A stretch of DNA of 32,088 bases, from the NCBI GenBank assembly GCA_022768825.1, contig JALEJB010000041.1, forward strand, positions 1-32,088, written 5' to 3'. How positions within the stretch are numbered: the first letter of the stretch is position 1; the number at the start of each line of letters is the position of its first letter. Below, in pieces: positions 7,502-15,655 of the stretch. Below the pieces are notes generated by a model. It worked only from the letters and a program-made list of their open reading frames with translations, had not been told where the DNA came from and did no database searches. The DNA comes from Lachnospiraceae bacterium (GTDB lineage Bacteria; Bacillota; Clostridia; Lachnospirales; Lachnospiraceae). The position numbers were made by a program, and so were the translations under genes.

Positions 7502-7963
7502 CTCTTTTTTTCGAAATATGATCAATTTGCTGAATATGTAATTCAAAATGATCACAACAATCTGCGCTGAGAGCTTCACAGCCATCTGATTGCAATGTCT
7601 GTCTGCCAGAAACGCAGCCAGAATCGCTTCCTCTACCAGTAATGTAAAAAATCTTCCACTGTAAAAACCAACTGCCTGTTTTACAAATTCACCCCATGTC
7701 TGTGTCGGTGCCTGAAACACCCAGACACGATTGGTCAAAAAAGCAAACAGTACCGCAAACATCCAGGAATAGACGTTTGCGACCAGTGCATTGAGCCCCA
7801 GTGTCTGCGTAAAGAAATAGTATGTACAAACACTGACTAAAAATGTCCCCATTCCAAAAAAACTGTACAATACAAACTCTCTGTGTTTGTCATACAGCGG
7901 CCAGACCTTCTCCCATACGGGCCTGTCCATTCTTTTGTCAAAAACATCTTTTACTCTATTCAT
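7487..7963 (-). CDS. GtrA-family membrane protein
   Basis: 158 aa. Four hydrophobic segments are visible: VLYSFFGMGTFLVSVCTYYFF, NALVANVYSWMFAVLFAFLT, the FTLLVEEAILAAFLA region and KLSAQIVVIILNYIFSKLIIF. The pattern NRVWVF after the second helix and the Asn-Tyr-x-x-Ser-Lys end are typical of GtrA/DPMS-type proteins. Family members help flip polyprenyl-phosphate-linked sugars or occur with glycosyltransferases. AAGGGAAAA precedes the ATG. It sits between the rplA terminator and the rplJ promoter, with no clear promoter of its own, so it may depend on readthrough from rplA. No partner glycosyltransferase is adjacent; the surface-polymer genes and the glycosylation island lie a few kb to either side. 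Confidence 0.9.
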   Translation of the reverse strand: MNRVKDVFDKRMDRPVWEKVWPLYDKHREFVLYSFFGMGTFLVSVCTYYFFTQTLGLNALVANVYSWMFAVLFAFLTNRVWVFQAPTQTWGEFVKQAVGFYSGRFFTLLVEEAILAAFLADRHCNQMAVKLSAQIVVIILNYIFSKLIIFRKKELTES

Positions 7964-8027
7964 AATTTTCCCTTATTTCTTCATCCATCAGCCCGCCAAA
8001 ATCCGTCTCCGGCAAACGGACCGATTC

Positions 8028-8077
8028 AAAAAAGAGGACAGTCCTCAAAGGGAGATTCCCTCAAAAGACTGTCTCTG
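8028..8077 (-). terminator. Terminator after rplA
   Basis: On the minus strand an outer stem GAGACAGTC/GACTGTCCTC (about 8 bp) encloses an inner AGGGA...TCCCT hairpin and is followed by six T residues (8033-8028). It begins 24 bases after the rplA stop codon. It would end the rpmG-rplA transcript unless read through into gtrA. Confidence 0.75.
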
Positions 8078-8100
8078 ATACTTTTATTTATTTCCGGTGA

Positions 8101-8796
8101 TTATCCCTGAAGCTTAACCACATTGATCTTCACACCAGGTCCCATAGTAGGAGCTACCACGCAGCTCTTTAAATACTGACCCTTCAAAGATGCAGGTTTT
8201 GCTTTAATGATCGCACCCATTAAGCTCTGGAAGTTGTCCGCTAACTGTTCTTCTGTGAAAGAAGCTTTTCCAATCGGCACATGGATAATATTGGCTTTGT
8301 CTAATCGATACTCAATCTTACCGGCTTTGATGTCATTTACAGCCTTGGTAACGTCCATTGTAACGGTACCGGCTTTCGGGTTTGGCATCAATCCTTTTGG
8401 TCCAAGAACACGTCCTAAACGTCCTACAACACCCATCATGTCCGGAGTAGCTACGACAACGTCGAATTCAAACCATCCGTCATTCTGGATCTTCGGAATC
8501 AGCTCCTCGCCGCCTACAAAATCTGCACCTGCAGCCTGAGCCTCATCAGCCTTGGTTCCTTTTGCGAATACTAATACGCGAACAGTTTTTCCGGTTCCGT
8601 GAGGCAGTACAACTGCACCACGAATCTGCTGCTCTGCGTGACGACCGTCACATCCGGTTCTTACATGAACTTCGATCGTCTCATCAAATTTTGCTACGGC
8701 TGCTTTTTTCACAAGCGCCATTGCATCGGCTACATCATACTGAACACTACGGTCAATTGCTTTTGCAGCCTCCTGATATCTCTTTCCTCTTTTCAT
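8101..8796 (-). CDS. rplA: 50S ribosomal protein L1
   Basis: 231 aa, normal length. Binds the mobile L1 stalk of 23S rRNA at the E site and usually represses its own mRNA. Diagnostic segments: [53 protein letters not shown] and [18 protein letters not shown] precedes the ATG. A hairpin at 8812-8840 lies immediately before this ribosome binding site and could be the feedback site. It follows rplK by 133 bases and is the last ribosomal gene before the terminator at 8028-8077. Confidence 0.98.
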   Translation of the reverse strand: MKRGKRYQEAAKAIDRSVQYDVADAMALVKKAAVAKFDETIEVHVRTGCDGRHAEQQIRGAVVLPHGTGKTVRVLVFAKGTKADEAQAAGADFVGGEELIPKIQNDGWFEFDVVVATPDMMGVVGRLGRVLGPKGLMPNPKAGTVTMDVTKAVNDIKAGKIEYRLDKANIIHVPIGKASFTEEQLADNFQSLMGAIIKAKPASLKGQYLKSCVVAPTMGPGVKINVVKLQG

Positions 8797-8811
8797 TCTT
8801 ATTACCTCCTA

Positions 8812-8840
8812 GTGGTAGTAGCGGGCTTTTGCCCTTCCAC
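8812..8840 (-). promoter_or_regulatory. Hairpin next to rplA ribosome binding site, candidate L1 operator
   Basis: On the minus strand GTGG-AA-GGGC-AAAA-GCCC-GCTACTA-CCAC: two short stems separated by an asymmetric internal loop, ending two bases before the AGGAGG of rplA. L1 is known to bind mRNA hairpins with an internal loop that mimic its 23S site, but I cannot confirm the specific bases by eye. Confidence 0.35.
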
Positions 8841-8929
8841 GATAAAGTATCAACTGTCTTTTTCGATTATTCTCTGCCTAATTCATTGTTTCGTCATCGA
8901 TCTTTTTTGAAGACCGAGACATGCGATGC

Positions 8930-9355
8930 CTAGTCTTCTACTGTAACACCCATGCTTCGGCAGGTACCAGCGATCATGCTCATAGCTGCCTCAAGTGATG
9001 CTGCATTTAAATCCGGCATCTTCAGTTCTGCGATTTCCTGTACTTTTGCTTTGGAGATAGTTGCAACCTTGGTCTTGTTTGGAACGCCTGAGCCGCTCTT
9101 GATGTTGCAAGCTTTCTTAATTAATACAGGTGCAGGAGGAGTCTTAGTAATGAAGCTAAAACTTCTGTCTGCGTAAACAGTAATCACTACAGGAATGATT
9201 AAATCTCCCTGATCTGCTGTTCTAGCGTTAAACTGTTTTGTAAATTCTACGATGTTTACACCGTGCTGTCCAAGGGCAGGTCCAACTGGTGGAGCTGGTG
9301 TAGCTTTTCCAGCAGGAATCTGTAACTTGATATATCCTTCTACTTTCTTTGCCAT
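8930..9355 (-). CDS. rplK: 50S ribosomal protein L11
   Basis: 141 aa, normal length. Forms the GTPase-associated centre with L10. [20 protein letters not shown] at the N-terminus and [16 protein letters not shown] plus AGTCRSMGV at the C-terminus are diagnostic. GAAGGAGGAAATTCCAA precedes the ATG. It lies 22 bases after nusG in the same unit. Confidence 0.98.
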   Translation of the reverse strand: MAKKVEGYIKLQIPAGKATPAPPVGPALGQHGVNIVEFTKQFNARTADQGDLIIPVVITVYADRSFSFITKTPPAPVLIKKACNIKSGSGVPNKTKVATISKAKVQEIAELKMPDLNAASLEAAMSMIAGTCRSMGVTVED

Positions 9356-9377
9356 TTGGAATTTCCTCCTTCTTTCA

Positions 9378-9896
9378 TTAAGAAGTCTTTTTAACTTCTG
9401 CGAAACTTATTTCTACCGGTGTCTCGCGACCGAATAGATCAACATTAATTGTCACGATCTGTTTGTTATGATTCATTGACTGAACCACACCAATGGTGTC
9501 TTTCCAAACACCACCAATGACGGTAACGGTATCGCCTTCCTCGAAGTCAACCGATACGCCCTCTGTCTTGATTCCTAAGTTATGCATCTCGAGCTCAGTT
9601 AAAGGAACTGGTTTCGATCCCGGTCCGACAAAACCTGTCACACCTCTGGTATTACGTACCACATACCATGTATCATCGTTCATGATCATGTTGATCAGTA
9701 CATATCCGGGGAACATTTTTTTCTGAACCTGTTTCTTGACGCCGTTCTTCATCTCAGCCACATCCAGCATAGGAACCTGGACCTCTAAGATCTGATCTTC
9801 CAGATGACGGTTTTCAATTGTCTTATCGATGTTGGCTTTTACCTTATTCTCATATCCGGAATAGGTATGAACCACATACCAGTTTGCTTCTGCCAT
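9378..9896 (-). CDS. nusG: Transcription termination/antitermination protein NusG
   Basis: 172 aa. NGN domain at residues 1-110 ([51 protein letters not shown]) and C-terminal KOW domain ([19 protein letters not shown] through EVKK, about 119-170). Binds RNA polymerase and modulates pausing and termination. GAGGTGACAGT precedes the ATG. It is in the standard secE-nusG-rplK order, 19 bases after secE. Confidence 0.98.
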   Translation of the reverse strand: MAEANWYVVHTYSGYENKVKANIDKTIENRHLEDQILEVQVPMLDVAEMKNGVKKQVQKKMFPGYVLINMIMNDDTWYVVRNTRGVTGFVGPGSKPVPLTELEMHNLGIKTEGVSVDFEEGDTVTVIGGVWKDTIGVVQSMNHNKQIVTINVDLFGRETPVEISFAEVKKTS

Positions 9897-9915
9897 ACTG
9901 TCACCTCATCCTTTC

Positions 9916-10122
9916 TTATAATCCAATCAAAAAATCTACACCGTATTGGATAATATAATCAAACATTGCGATAATCAGACCTACGATAATCGACGTGATA
10001 ACAACCGCTGTTGTCTCTTTGGCAACGTCCTGTTTGGTTGGCCAGATGATTTTTCTGAACTCAGCCTTTAACCCGGTAAGCCAACTTGTTTTTTGGGTTT
10101 CAATTTGTTTTTCTGATCCCAT
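9916..10122 (-). CDS. secE: Preprotein translocase subunit SecE
   Basis: 68 aa, the short single-helix form usual in Firmicutes. The amphipathic segment WLTGLKAEFRKIIWPTKQDV with the conserved WP pair is followed by one membrane helix (AVVITSIIVGLIIAMFDYII). It stabilises SecY in the secretion channel. I chose ATG at 10122 with AGGAAGTG upstream; the frame can be extended to a TTG at 10143, but that start has no good ribosome binding site and would place the Shine-Dalgarno sequence inside the gene. Confidence 0.95.
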   Translation of the reverse strand: MGSEKQIETQKTSWLTGLKAEFRKIIWPTKQDVAKETTAVVITSIIVGLIIAMFDYIIQYGVDFLIGL

Positions 10123-10170
10123 GTTATCACTTCCTTTGCTCAATCTGGATTCATTCTTAAACTAAGAATA

Positions 10171-10320
10171 TTATTTGGTTTCCTTGTGTACTGTATGAGT
10201 CTTGCAGAATCTACAATACTTCTTAGTCTCCATTCGATCCGGATGAGTCTTTTTGTCTTTCGTCATGTTGTAATTACGACGCTTGCACTCTGTGCAGGCT
10301 AATGTAATCTTAGTGCGCAC
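10171..10320 (-). CDS. rpmG: 50S ribosomal protein L33
   Basis: 49 aa with a GTG start at 10320 preceded by GGAGGTGGAAGTT. Translation begins [20 protein letters not shown] and ends [18 protein letters not shown]. Two CxxC pairs (CTEC and CRFC) mark the zinc-binding form of L33. It is the first gene of the rpmG-secE-nusG-rplK-rplA unit, the usual position in Firmicutes. It is easily missed because it is short and starts with GTG. Confidence 0.95.
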   Translation of the reverse strand: MRTKITLACTECKRRNYNMTKDKKTHPDRMETKKYCRFCKTHTVHKETK

Positions 10321-10425
10321 AACTTCCACCTCCGTTAGACTAATTTTGCAAAGAAGGGAATGTTTTTCGCTTTTCCCCTCTCAATTTTAGGCATAAAAAA
10401 AAGACCTACTTCCATCGCATGGTCT

Positions 10426-10454
10426 AATATAGCATGATTATTTTGGCTCGTCAA
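10426..10454 (-). promoter_or_regulatory. Sigma-A promoter of rpmG-secE-nusG-rplK-rplA
   Basis: On the minus strand TTGACG (10454-10449), a 17-base spacer and TATATT (10431-10426). It lies about 105 bases before the rpmG GTG codon, with the transcript predicted to start near 10419. Confidence 0.75.
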
Positions 10455-10534
10455 CTCTTTTTTGCAATTCTTATCACATCTTTTCTAAAAAATCAAGCTT
10501 TTTTTCATGAAATTCAATGTTTTTGGGGTGACAT

Positions 10535-10562
10535 TTGACAAACAAAATGTTATTATTAATAT
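10535..10562 (+). promoter_or_regulatory. Sigma-A type promoter of the FliD-like gene
   Basis: Perfect TTGACA (10535-10540), a 16-base spacer and TAATAT (10557-10562). Predicted start near 10569, giving a 5' UTR of about 108 bases. No TAAA-N15-GCCGATAA-type sigma-28 promoter was seen here, unlike fliC. Confidence 0.65.
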
Positions 10563-10587
10563 GTATAAGTAGATTTATGATCCATCC

Positions 10588-10652
10588 ATGCGTCCTTTTA
10601 TATCGAGTTTGTTCCTATTATTAATGAATTAATGAATAGGAATCCGACGCAT
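10588..10652 (+). promoter_or_regulatory. Nested inverted repeat in the 5' UTR of the FliD-like gene
   Basis: Outer arms ATGCGTC (10588-10594) and GACGCAT (10646-10652) enclose inner arms TTCCTATT (10612-10619) and AATAGGAA (10635-10642), with ATTAAT-GA-ATTAAT at the tip. It ends about 13 bases before the AAAGGAGGGG ribosome binding site. It could be an mRNA structure that affects translation or stability, or a DNA operator for a dimeric regulator. Confidence 0.5.
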
Positions 10653-10677
10653 ATCATTTCGGAAAGGAGGGGATTCT

Positions 10678-11991
10678 ATGGCCGGCACAGCTTTGAATGT
10701 TGCGTATGATCAAATGAATATGATGTACGGTGCGTCTCTTGGCACAAGCAGCAAGTACGATGCCCACAAAAAAGAGGATCTGCGCTCGACCTCTGACCGG
10801 ATCAGCAAGTCCAATCGGCGCTCCCCTCTGTATAAGATCTCCGAATCCAAGGATGTCAAACGTTTTGCCATCGATATCAAGGAGCAGGCGCATATGATCA
10901 AAAATATTGTTGCCTCCCTTTCCGAAAACGGAGAAGGCTTGGAAAGTGCCATCAGCAAAAAGATTGCTACGAGCAATCAGCCGGATGTGGTCACTGCCGA
11001 ATTTGTCGGTGACGAAGCTTCTGCCTCCGCAAAAGGCGGATTCAAGCTGGAGGTGCGACAATTAGCTACTCCTCAGGTCAATACCGGAAAGTTCATGCGC
11101 CGAAACGGTCATGACTTCAAAGCAGGAAGTTATTCTTTTGACCTGAACACCAACACGACCTCGTATGAGTTCCAGTACAATGTCAATTACGACGACACAA
11201 ATGAACAGGTTTTAAATAAACTGCGCAAATTGATCAACAATGCGAATATCGGACTGACAGCAGACCTGATCTCCGATGAGCGGGGCAATAGCAAAGCGTT
11301 GCAGATCAGCTCCAAGCAAACCGGTGCCGGCGAAGATGACGGTCCTTTATTCACCATCGTAGCCGGAACAGACAGCGCGTCACGTTCGGCAATGAAGCGG
11401 CTGGGCATTGATCAGATCAGCTCCCCGGCGGAAAACTCATCCTTCTTATTGAATGGCAATGAGCATTCCTCTTATTCAAACACCTTTACGGTCAACAATC
11501 AGTTTGAGATCACACTAAACGGTGTCAGCGAACCGGGCGAACCGGCAACTATCGGTTTCAAGCCAAGTGCAGATGCCGTTGCAGACAATGTAGAAACCTT
11601 AATTGACGCATACAACAGCATGATCGATACTGCAAACCGTTATTCGGATTCAGACAGTTCCAGCGGAAACCTGCTGTCTGATGTCTCACGGATTGCCCGA
11701 AGCTTTTCGTCCAACTTTGAAGCTGTGGGATTATCGGTCAATAATGACAGCACTTTATCATTGAATCGTGACACACTAAAGCATGCGCTACAGACAAGTA
11801 ACGCCTCTGCAACCTTTGATGTATTAAATAAGTTCCGCGATGCACTTGGCCGCAAAGCGGACCAGGCTTCGATTGATCCGATGAATTATGTCAAAAAAAT
11901 TATTGTGGCATACAAAAATCCGGAGCGAACCTTTGCTACACCGTATATTTCGAGTTTATATGCGGGGTTGCTGATGGACCGGAATTGTTAA
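10678..11991 (+). CDS. FliD-like flagellar filament-cap / hook-associated protein 2 family
   Basis: 437 aa. FliD proteins cap the growing filament and help flagellin fold. The FliD-type segment FKLEVRQLATPQVNTG is at about 121-136. A Ser/Asn/Asp-rich middle follows, and then a C-terminal FliD_C-like helical region (DNVETLIDAYNSMIDTANRY, then DVSRIARSFSSNFEAVGLSV). The end NPERTFATPYISSLYAGLLMD probably lies in the filament channel or contact domain. The first ~85 residues (YDQMNMMYGASLG and following) are helical and poorly conserved. No signal peptide, as expected for type III export. AAAGGAGGGGATTCT precedes the ATG. It stands alone with its own promoter and is convergent with the glycosyltransferase island. 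It could be an accessory cap protein rather than the only FliD of the cell; it is somewhat short. Confidence 0.75.
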   Translation: MAGTALNVAYDQMNMMYGASLGTSSKYDAHKKEDLRSTSDRISKSNRRSPLYKISESKDVKRFAIDIKEQAHMIKNIVASLSENGEGLESAISKKIATSNQPDVVTAEFVGDEASASAKGGFKLEVRQLATPQVNTGKFMRRNGHDFKAGSYSFDLNTNTTSYEFQYNVNYDDTNEQVLNKLRKLINNANIGLTADLISDERGNSKALQISSKQTGAGEDDGPLFTIVAGTDSASRSAMKRLGIDQISSPAENSSFLLNGNEHSSYSNTFTVNNQFEITLNGVSEPGEPATIGFKPSADAVADNVETLIDAYNSMIDTANRYSDSDSSSGNLLSDVSRIARSFSSNFEAVGLSVNNDSTLSLNRDTLKHALQTSNASATFDVLNKFRDALGRKADQASIDPMNYVKKIIVAYKNPERTFATPYISSLYAGLLMDRNC

Positions 11992-12018
11992 AAGTTGTTA
12001 GCCACTGTGTAAAAATAA

Positions 12019-12104
12019 TAATACCCTAGTATATCATTACTCCGATTGTGCTTACACTCGTCAAGCTCGTACGCACAAAAGTCGTAAGATATACTAGGGT
12101 ATTA
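12019..12104. terminator. Long inverted repeat between convergent genes; bidirectional terminator or small mobile repeat
   Basis: Perfect 17-base arms (12019-12035 and 12088-12104, core AATACCCTAGTATATC) flank 52 bases that contain a second inverted repeat, TTGTGC...GCACAA. The plus side ends in ACTTTTT and the minus side in TATTTTT, so both convergent transcripts (FliD-like gene and the glycosyltransferase at 12110) could end here. The long arms and spacer also resemble a miniature inverted-repeat element; I see no second copy in the window and no clear target duplication. Confidence 0.6.
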
Positions 12105-12109
12105 CTTTT

Positions 12110-13294
12110 TCACCACATCTGACACGTTTCAATTGCGAACACATTGTCCAACATCTTTTTGATGCGCTGAAGATAGGTATGACTTTTTTTCACTGTTTCC
12201 TGGCCATGCCCGGCTATGGCACATCGCTCTTCTTCATGGGATAAGTAGTAATCTGTCAGTTCTGACAGCTGTCTCATATCTTCGAAATAAACCAGATCCT
12301 CTTTATTCTTGAAATAATCCGGCAGCTCTGCCTGATAATTCGTCAGCAGAAAGCCGCCTGCACCGAGCACGTCCCACACGCGAAGCGGGATTCCCGTTAC
12401 GATATTGGGGATCGTGAAATTCAGATTGATCTTGCTGTCATGGAACACCCGCGGCATCTCATTCCAGTAATCGACACCGCCGCGATACGCGACTCCAAGC
12501 AGATCGGATGTGTCGGAATTGGTGTAGATCGTCACATCATGTTTTTTTGCCAACGTCAGCAATGCCTGTCTGCGCTGTCTTTTTGCCACCTGAAAGCCCA
12601 GCACGGTTGTGGAAAATACAAGCCCCAGATTGGAAAACGACCCTTCCGATTTTTCCAGATGATAGACTTCTTCGAGCTGCATCAAAATGTCGCTTGTCAG
12701 CAGATCTTCGATGATATTTCCCCCACTGATATCCATCTGGGCGCGGATCACCGCTTCAAAGTACCCCTGCAGAAACTCCGGCAATTGGCCTTTGATCCGG
12801 TCGTAGCTGTTTCTCTCATACAGACTTCCGACAAATGCGATCTCATTTCGGTAACAGGAGCTTCGATCCCTGGTCTGTTCCAAAACATGTTCGATGCGCC
12901 GGCAATCCACCGCAAGCGGCAGATAATACACATGCGCAAGTCCCATGCCAAGAAATTCATAATAATTACTTTTGTCAAACAAAAAAAGATAGTTGCAGGC
13001 ATTATAGACCGAACGATGATACATACTAAGCAGCGGACTGTCACAGGACCAGCTGACATATTTGATGCTGCAGGATTCGCATACATCGGAGATCACGCCA
13101 AAATAATTCATCGAGAACACAAAATCATACGCCCGCTCCCGTAACTTTCGTGTCAGCAGACCTGCAAACTGCTCATCAAAGTCATAATTGTCCAAATGGT
13201 AATCCAGTTCCTCCACCGTATGTCCCAGCATCTGAAATGATGCGATCACATCCGTATAATTGTATGCCTTCCAACGATATACCAGTATATTCAA
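12110..13294 (-). CDS. DUF3880/CgeB-type glycosyltransferase
   Basis: 394 aa, GT-B-like fold of the CgeB group. The N-terminal half has FSMNYFGVISDVCES (60-74), SWSCDSPLLS (81-90) and YLFLFDKSNY (102-111). The middle has EIAFVGSLYE (151-160). The C-terminal nucleotide-sugar half has SKINLN (287-292) and GIPLRVWDVLGAGGFLLTNY (301-320). These segments are shared with the proteins at 25312, 26572, 27758 and 28947. The start is TTG at 13294, chosen because the next residues NILVYRW match the family N-terminus; a GGAAAGGAAA site lies about 10 bases upstream. It is the last gene of the minus-strand unit from 19659 and is separated from the preceding gene by 60 bases. Donor and acceptor are unknown; flagellin is the inferred target. 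Confidence 0.85.
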   Translation of the reverse strand: MNILVYRWKAYNYTDVIASFQMLGHTVEELDYHLDNYDFDEQFAGLLTRKLRERAYDFVFSMNYFGVISDVCESCSIKYVSWSCDSPLLSMYHRSVYNACNYLFLFDKSNYYEFLGMGLAHVYYLPLAVDCRRIEHVLEQTRDRSSCYRNEIAFVGSLYERNSYDRIKGQLPEFLQGYFEAVIRAQMDISGGNIIEDLLTSDILMQLEEVYHLEKSEGSFSNLGLVFSTTVLGFQVAKRQRRQALLTLAKKHDVTIYTNSDTSDLLGVAYRGGVDYWNEMPRVFHDSKINLNFTIPNIVTGIPLRVWDVLGAGGFLLTNYQAELPDYFKNKEDLVYFEDMRQLSELTDYYLSHEEERCAIAGHGQETVKKSHTYLQRIKKMLDNVFAIETCQMW

Positions 13295-13354
13295 ATTCTT
13301 TCGTTTCCTTTCCGGATGTCTAAATCTGCAATTGCAAAAGCCGCCGGATTCCCG

Positions 13355-14581
13355 TCACAACGAAAAAGTGCGTTCAATCTCCTCCGCCCGATGACTCCAC
13401 AAATGAAATTTTTCCGCCTTTTGTCTGCCCGCATCCGCGATAGACTGTGCCTGATCCAGATCCGCCAACAGATCTTCTACAATCGCCGGCAATTCCTGTA
13501 TCTCTTCCAGTCGAAACAGCTCGATATCCTGATGGTTTTCAAACTGCTCCTCCAGATAGGACGATGGATCCGATACGACGACAGCACCGGCCAGCATTCC
13601 GTTGAAGATCCGATCATGGGCTCCGGATTTAAACCATGTCAGCGTATTCAACACGATCTTGCTTTGATGCATCAGCGGCAGTACCTGCGGTGCCGGCACA
13701 CTCCCGCCATAGATCAGGTTGGGATGATCCGCCCACTGTGTGCGATCCCAGCCTTCCCCATATACCGCAACCCTTATGCCGTTTTCTACCAGAAGCTTCA
13801 CTGCCATCTCCCGGTAAAAAGACACGGCATACGCATCCAGAAATCGAAAGGCACTGATGTACTCCCCCAATTGCTCCTCGGTGATTGGCAGCTCCAACTC
13901 TGTGAAATAGTCTTCGATCACATCCTCCGTGGTGCGGTTTGGATGTTTTACCAGCTCCTGCAGGACTTGATTGCACAGCTCTCCGGCGTCAAAGCCGCGA
14001 AACTGATCAAAATCCGGAATCAGCATCTCGATCCGGTATTTTGAGAGACTGCCCGCATAAAGCACATCCACCGGACGTTCTTTGATTGGAAGAATGGGCA
14101 GATCTTCAATAGCTGTTCCTGCATGGGGCAGAAAACTGACCCATTTCATATTCTTAAAAAAACGTTTTACATACTCCACATGTCTTTGATCGATGCAGTA
14201 TAATCTCGTTGTAGTCGGAGCCTGTTTCAAAGCCTGACTGTAATGAAACGGATGATCCATCAGAATATTATAATAAGGAATGTGATAGTGTTCCCAGAGA
14301 CAGACATTCTCCTGCGACTGTTCTGCTCCCAAATTATAGCCCATGTTATTAAACGTAATGACTGCGGCTGCTGCACTGCAATCAGCGTCTTCCCAGTTTT
14401 TACGACATGGAACGCCCAGCTGTTTTTCCAGTTTCGCCAGACTTGCATCCATATCATCTGCTGACAACGCCATGCAGGAATATCCCTTTTTTTCAAATGC
14501 CTGGATCAACTCATCCGTAAACAGATCCATGGTATCGAAAATGCCCTTGATAAAAATCAGTACTCGTTTCTGTGTCATCAT
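13355..14581 (-). CDS. CgeB-type glycosyltransferase, long subfamily
   Basis: 408 aa. Contains VDVLYAGSLSKYRIEML (171-187), FYREMAVKLLVENGIRVAVYG (255-275) and SKIVLNTLTWFKSGAHDRIF (307-326), then GMLAGAVVVSDPSSYL (328-343). The last two blocks align by eye with the central domain of the 916-residue protein (16909) and the C-terminal half of the 709-residue protein (23179), which have WHKGG in place of WFKSG. The protein is therefore a stand-alone version of that domain. No signal peptide or membrane helix, so cytoplasmic. ATG at 14581 (a second ATG follows) with GGAGG upstream; the start touches the stop of the GT2 gene, which suggests coupling. Confidence 0.82.
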   Translation of the reverse strand: MMTQKRVLIFIKGIFDTMDLFTDELIQAFEKKGYSCMALSADDMDASLAKLEKQLGVPCRKNWEDADCSAAAAVITFNNMGYNLGAEQSQENVCLWEHYHIPYYNILMDHPFHYSQALKQAPTTTRLYCIDQRHVEYVKRFFKNMKWVSFLPHAGTAIEDLPILPIKERPVDVLYAGSLSKYRIEMLIPDFDQFRGFDAGELCNQVLQELVKHPNRTTEDVIEDYFTELELPITEEQLGEYISAFRFLDAYAVSFYREMAVKLLVENGIRVAVYGEGWDRTQWADHPNLIYGGSVPAPQVLPLMHQSKIVLNTLTWFKSGAHDRIFNGMLAGAVVVSDPSSYLEEQFENHQDIELFRLEEIQELPAIVEDLLADLDQAQSIADAGRQKAEKFHLWSHRAEEIERTFSL

Positions 14582-15655
14582 TTATGTCAATTCCTCCAGA
14601 CGCTTCCCGGCCTTTTCATATCCCTCTGCCCTTCGGTAATACCGAATCGCTTCCTGAACATAGCCCAGGCACTCATAGATCACGCCGATATTGTACCATG
14701 CCAGATAGGAATTGACACCCTGCATACGGGCCGTGTCATGTTCTGCTGCCTTTTGAAATTCCGCCACCGCATCATCAAACCGGGCGTTCTTCATGTAGAT
14801 CAGACCCATCAAAAACTGAAAATCCGCGCTGTGTCCAAACTCCGGATAAATACCTTCCAAGCCAAGTGCCTTTTTTTCCTGATCGGAATTGATCAATGCA
14901 TATCCATATGTCTCAACCAGATCGATCACATACTCCAGCTTGGGATTTAAGTCAAAATACAGTGCCTGATCAAAATATGATGCCGCCTTTGTGAAATCAC
15001 CAAACAGATAATAGCTTTTTCCAAGCTGATATAAGAGATAAGGATCTTCTTTTTTTTGAAGCTCCCGCTCCAATAAGTCGATATTGCGAAGTGCTTTTTT
15101 GCGCTTTTGCTCCGGTGTCCCAAGGTAGCCGTCATGACGAATGCGAATCGGACTCAGATAAGTCGGAAAAATCTCATCGCCACTATCACCTGCGTCTGCT
15201 TTTCTAACAAGCTGTTCGTGAATACATCCCCGGTAACAATATTTTTCTTTGGAAAAGATCCGGTTGATCCATTCGTAATTTTCCTGCAGTTCCCCTTCAT
15301 GGTCAAGCTCGTTGATTCGATAAATACGGCCAATCCAGTCCGGACAGGTCTCCATCTGCTTTTGCAGCATCGACAGCTCCTCGTCAGACAAAGGCAGCAC
15401 ATACTCATCACTGTCCAAAACCAGCACCATCTCATTTGTGGCGTAACTAATCGCAATGTTTTTGGCAAGCGCAAAGTCATCCTGCCAATCCATATGATAC
15501 AACTTGTCGATATATTTTTTCACCATCTCACAGGTCGAATCCGTCGAACCGGTATCAACAACGATGATCTCAAATCCATATCCGGCGATTGCCTGTAGGC
15601 AGCGCTCTAATTTTTCTGCTTCATTTTTGGTAATGATACATACGGATAATTTCAT
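14582..15655 (-). CDS. Family 2 glycosyltransferase with TPR-like C-terminal repeats
   Basis: 357 aa. GT-A domain at 1-200: LSVCIITKNEAEKLERCL, IVVDTGSTDST (31-41), and DSD (81-83) as the metal-binding DxD; then WINRIFSKEKY and IHEQLV, typical of SunS/WaaE-like GT2 enzymes. The remainder has three TPR-like helical pairs (LLYQLGKSYYLFGDFTKAASYF, FLMGLIYMKNARFDDAVAEF, YNIGVIYECLGYVQEAIRYY), a tail also seen in protein or peptide glycosyltransferases. I chose ATG at 15655: it overlaps the TGA of the DUF4422 gene as ATGA and GGAGAAGGTGT lies upstream. The open frame extends to 15739 inside the neighbour, which is unlikely. Other GT2 genes of this island lie at 19774 and 20939. Confidence 0.88.
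   Translation of the reverse strand: MKLSVCIITKNEAEKLERCLQAIAGYGFEIIVVDTGSTDSTCEMVKKYIDKLYHMDWQDDFALAKNIAISYATNEMVLVLDSDEYVLPLSDEELSMLQKQMETCPDWIGRIYRINELDHEGELQENYEWINRIFSKEKYCYRGCIHEQLVRKADAGDSGDEIFPTYLSPIRIRHDGYLGTPEQKRKKALRNIDLLERELQKKEDPYLLYQLGKSYYLFGDFTKAASYFDQALYFDLNPKLEYVIDLVETYGYALINSDQEKKALGLEGIYPEFGHSADFQFLMGLIYMKNARFDDAVAEFQKAAEHDTARMQGVNSYLAWYNIGVIYECLGYVQEAIRYYRRAEGYEKAGKRLEELT

Larger units (their letters stand above)
10321..10677. other. Intergenic region with divergent promoters for rpmG and the cap gene
   Basis: 357 bases without a gene. It holds, from left to right, the rpmG leader with its ribosome binding site, an A8 tract (10395-10402) beside a small inverted repeat, the minus-strand promoter (10426-10454), an AT-rich spacer, the plus-strand promoter (10535-10562) and a structured 5' UTR (10588-10652). 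No open frame with a ribosome binding site and no RNA gene was recognised. Confidence 0.7.

Noticed and set aside
10395-10426. AGACC...GGTCT hairpin followed by eight T residues on the minus strand, resembling a terminator or rpmG attenuator
   Set aside because: Its 5' arm overlaps the -10 box, upstream of the predicted rpmG transcript start, so it cannot form in that RNA, and no gene lies upstream to terminate.
12440-13144. Plus-strand open frame of 234 codons opposite the glycosyltransferase at 12110
   Set aside because: No ribosome binding site or recognisable domain; the minus-strand frame has clear family motifs.
13316-14044. Plus-strand open frame of 242 codons
   Set aside because: Antisense shadow of the CgeB-type gene at 13355; no motif and no ribosome binding site.
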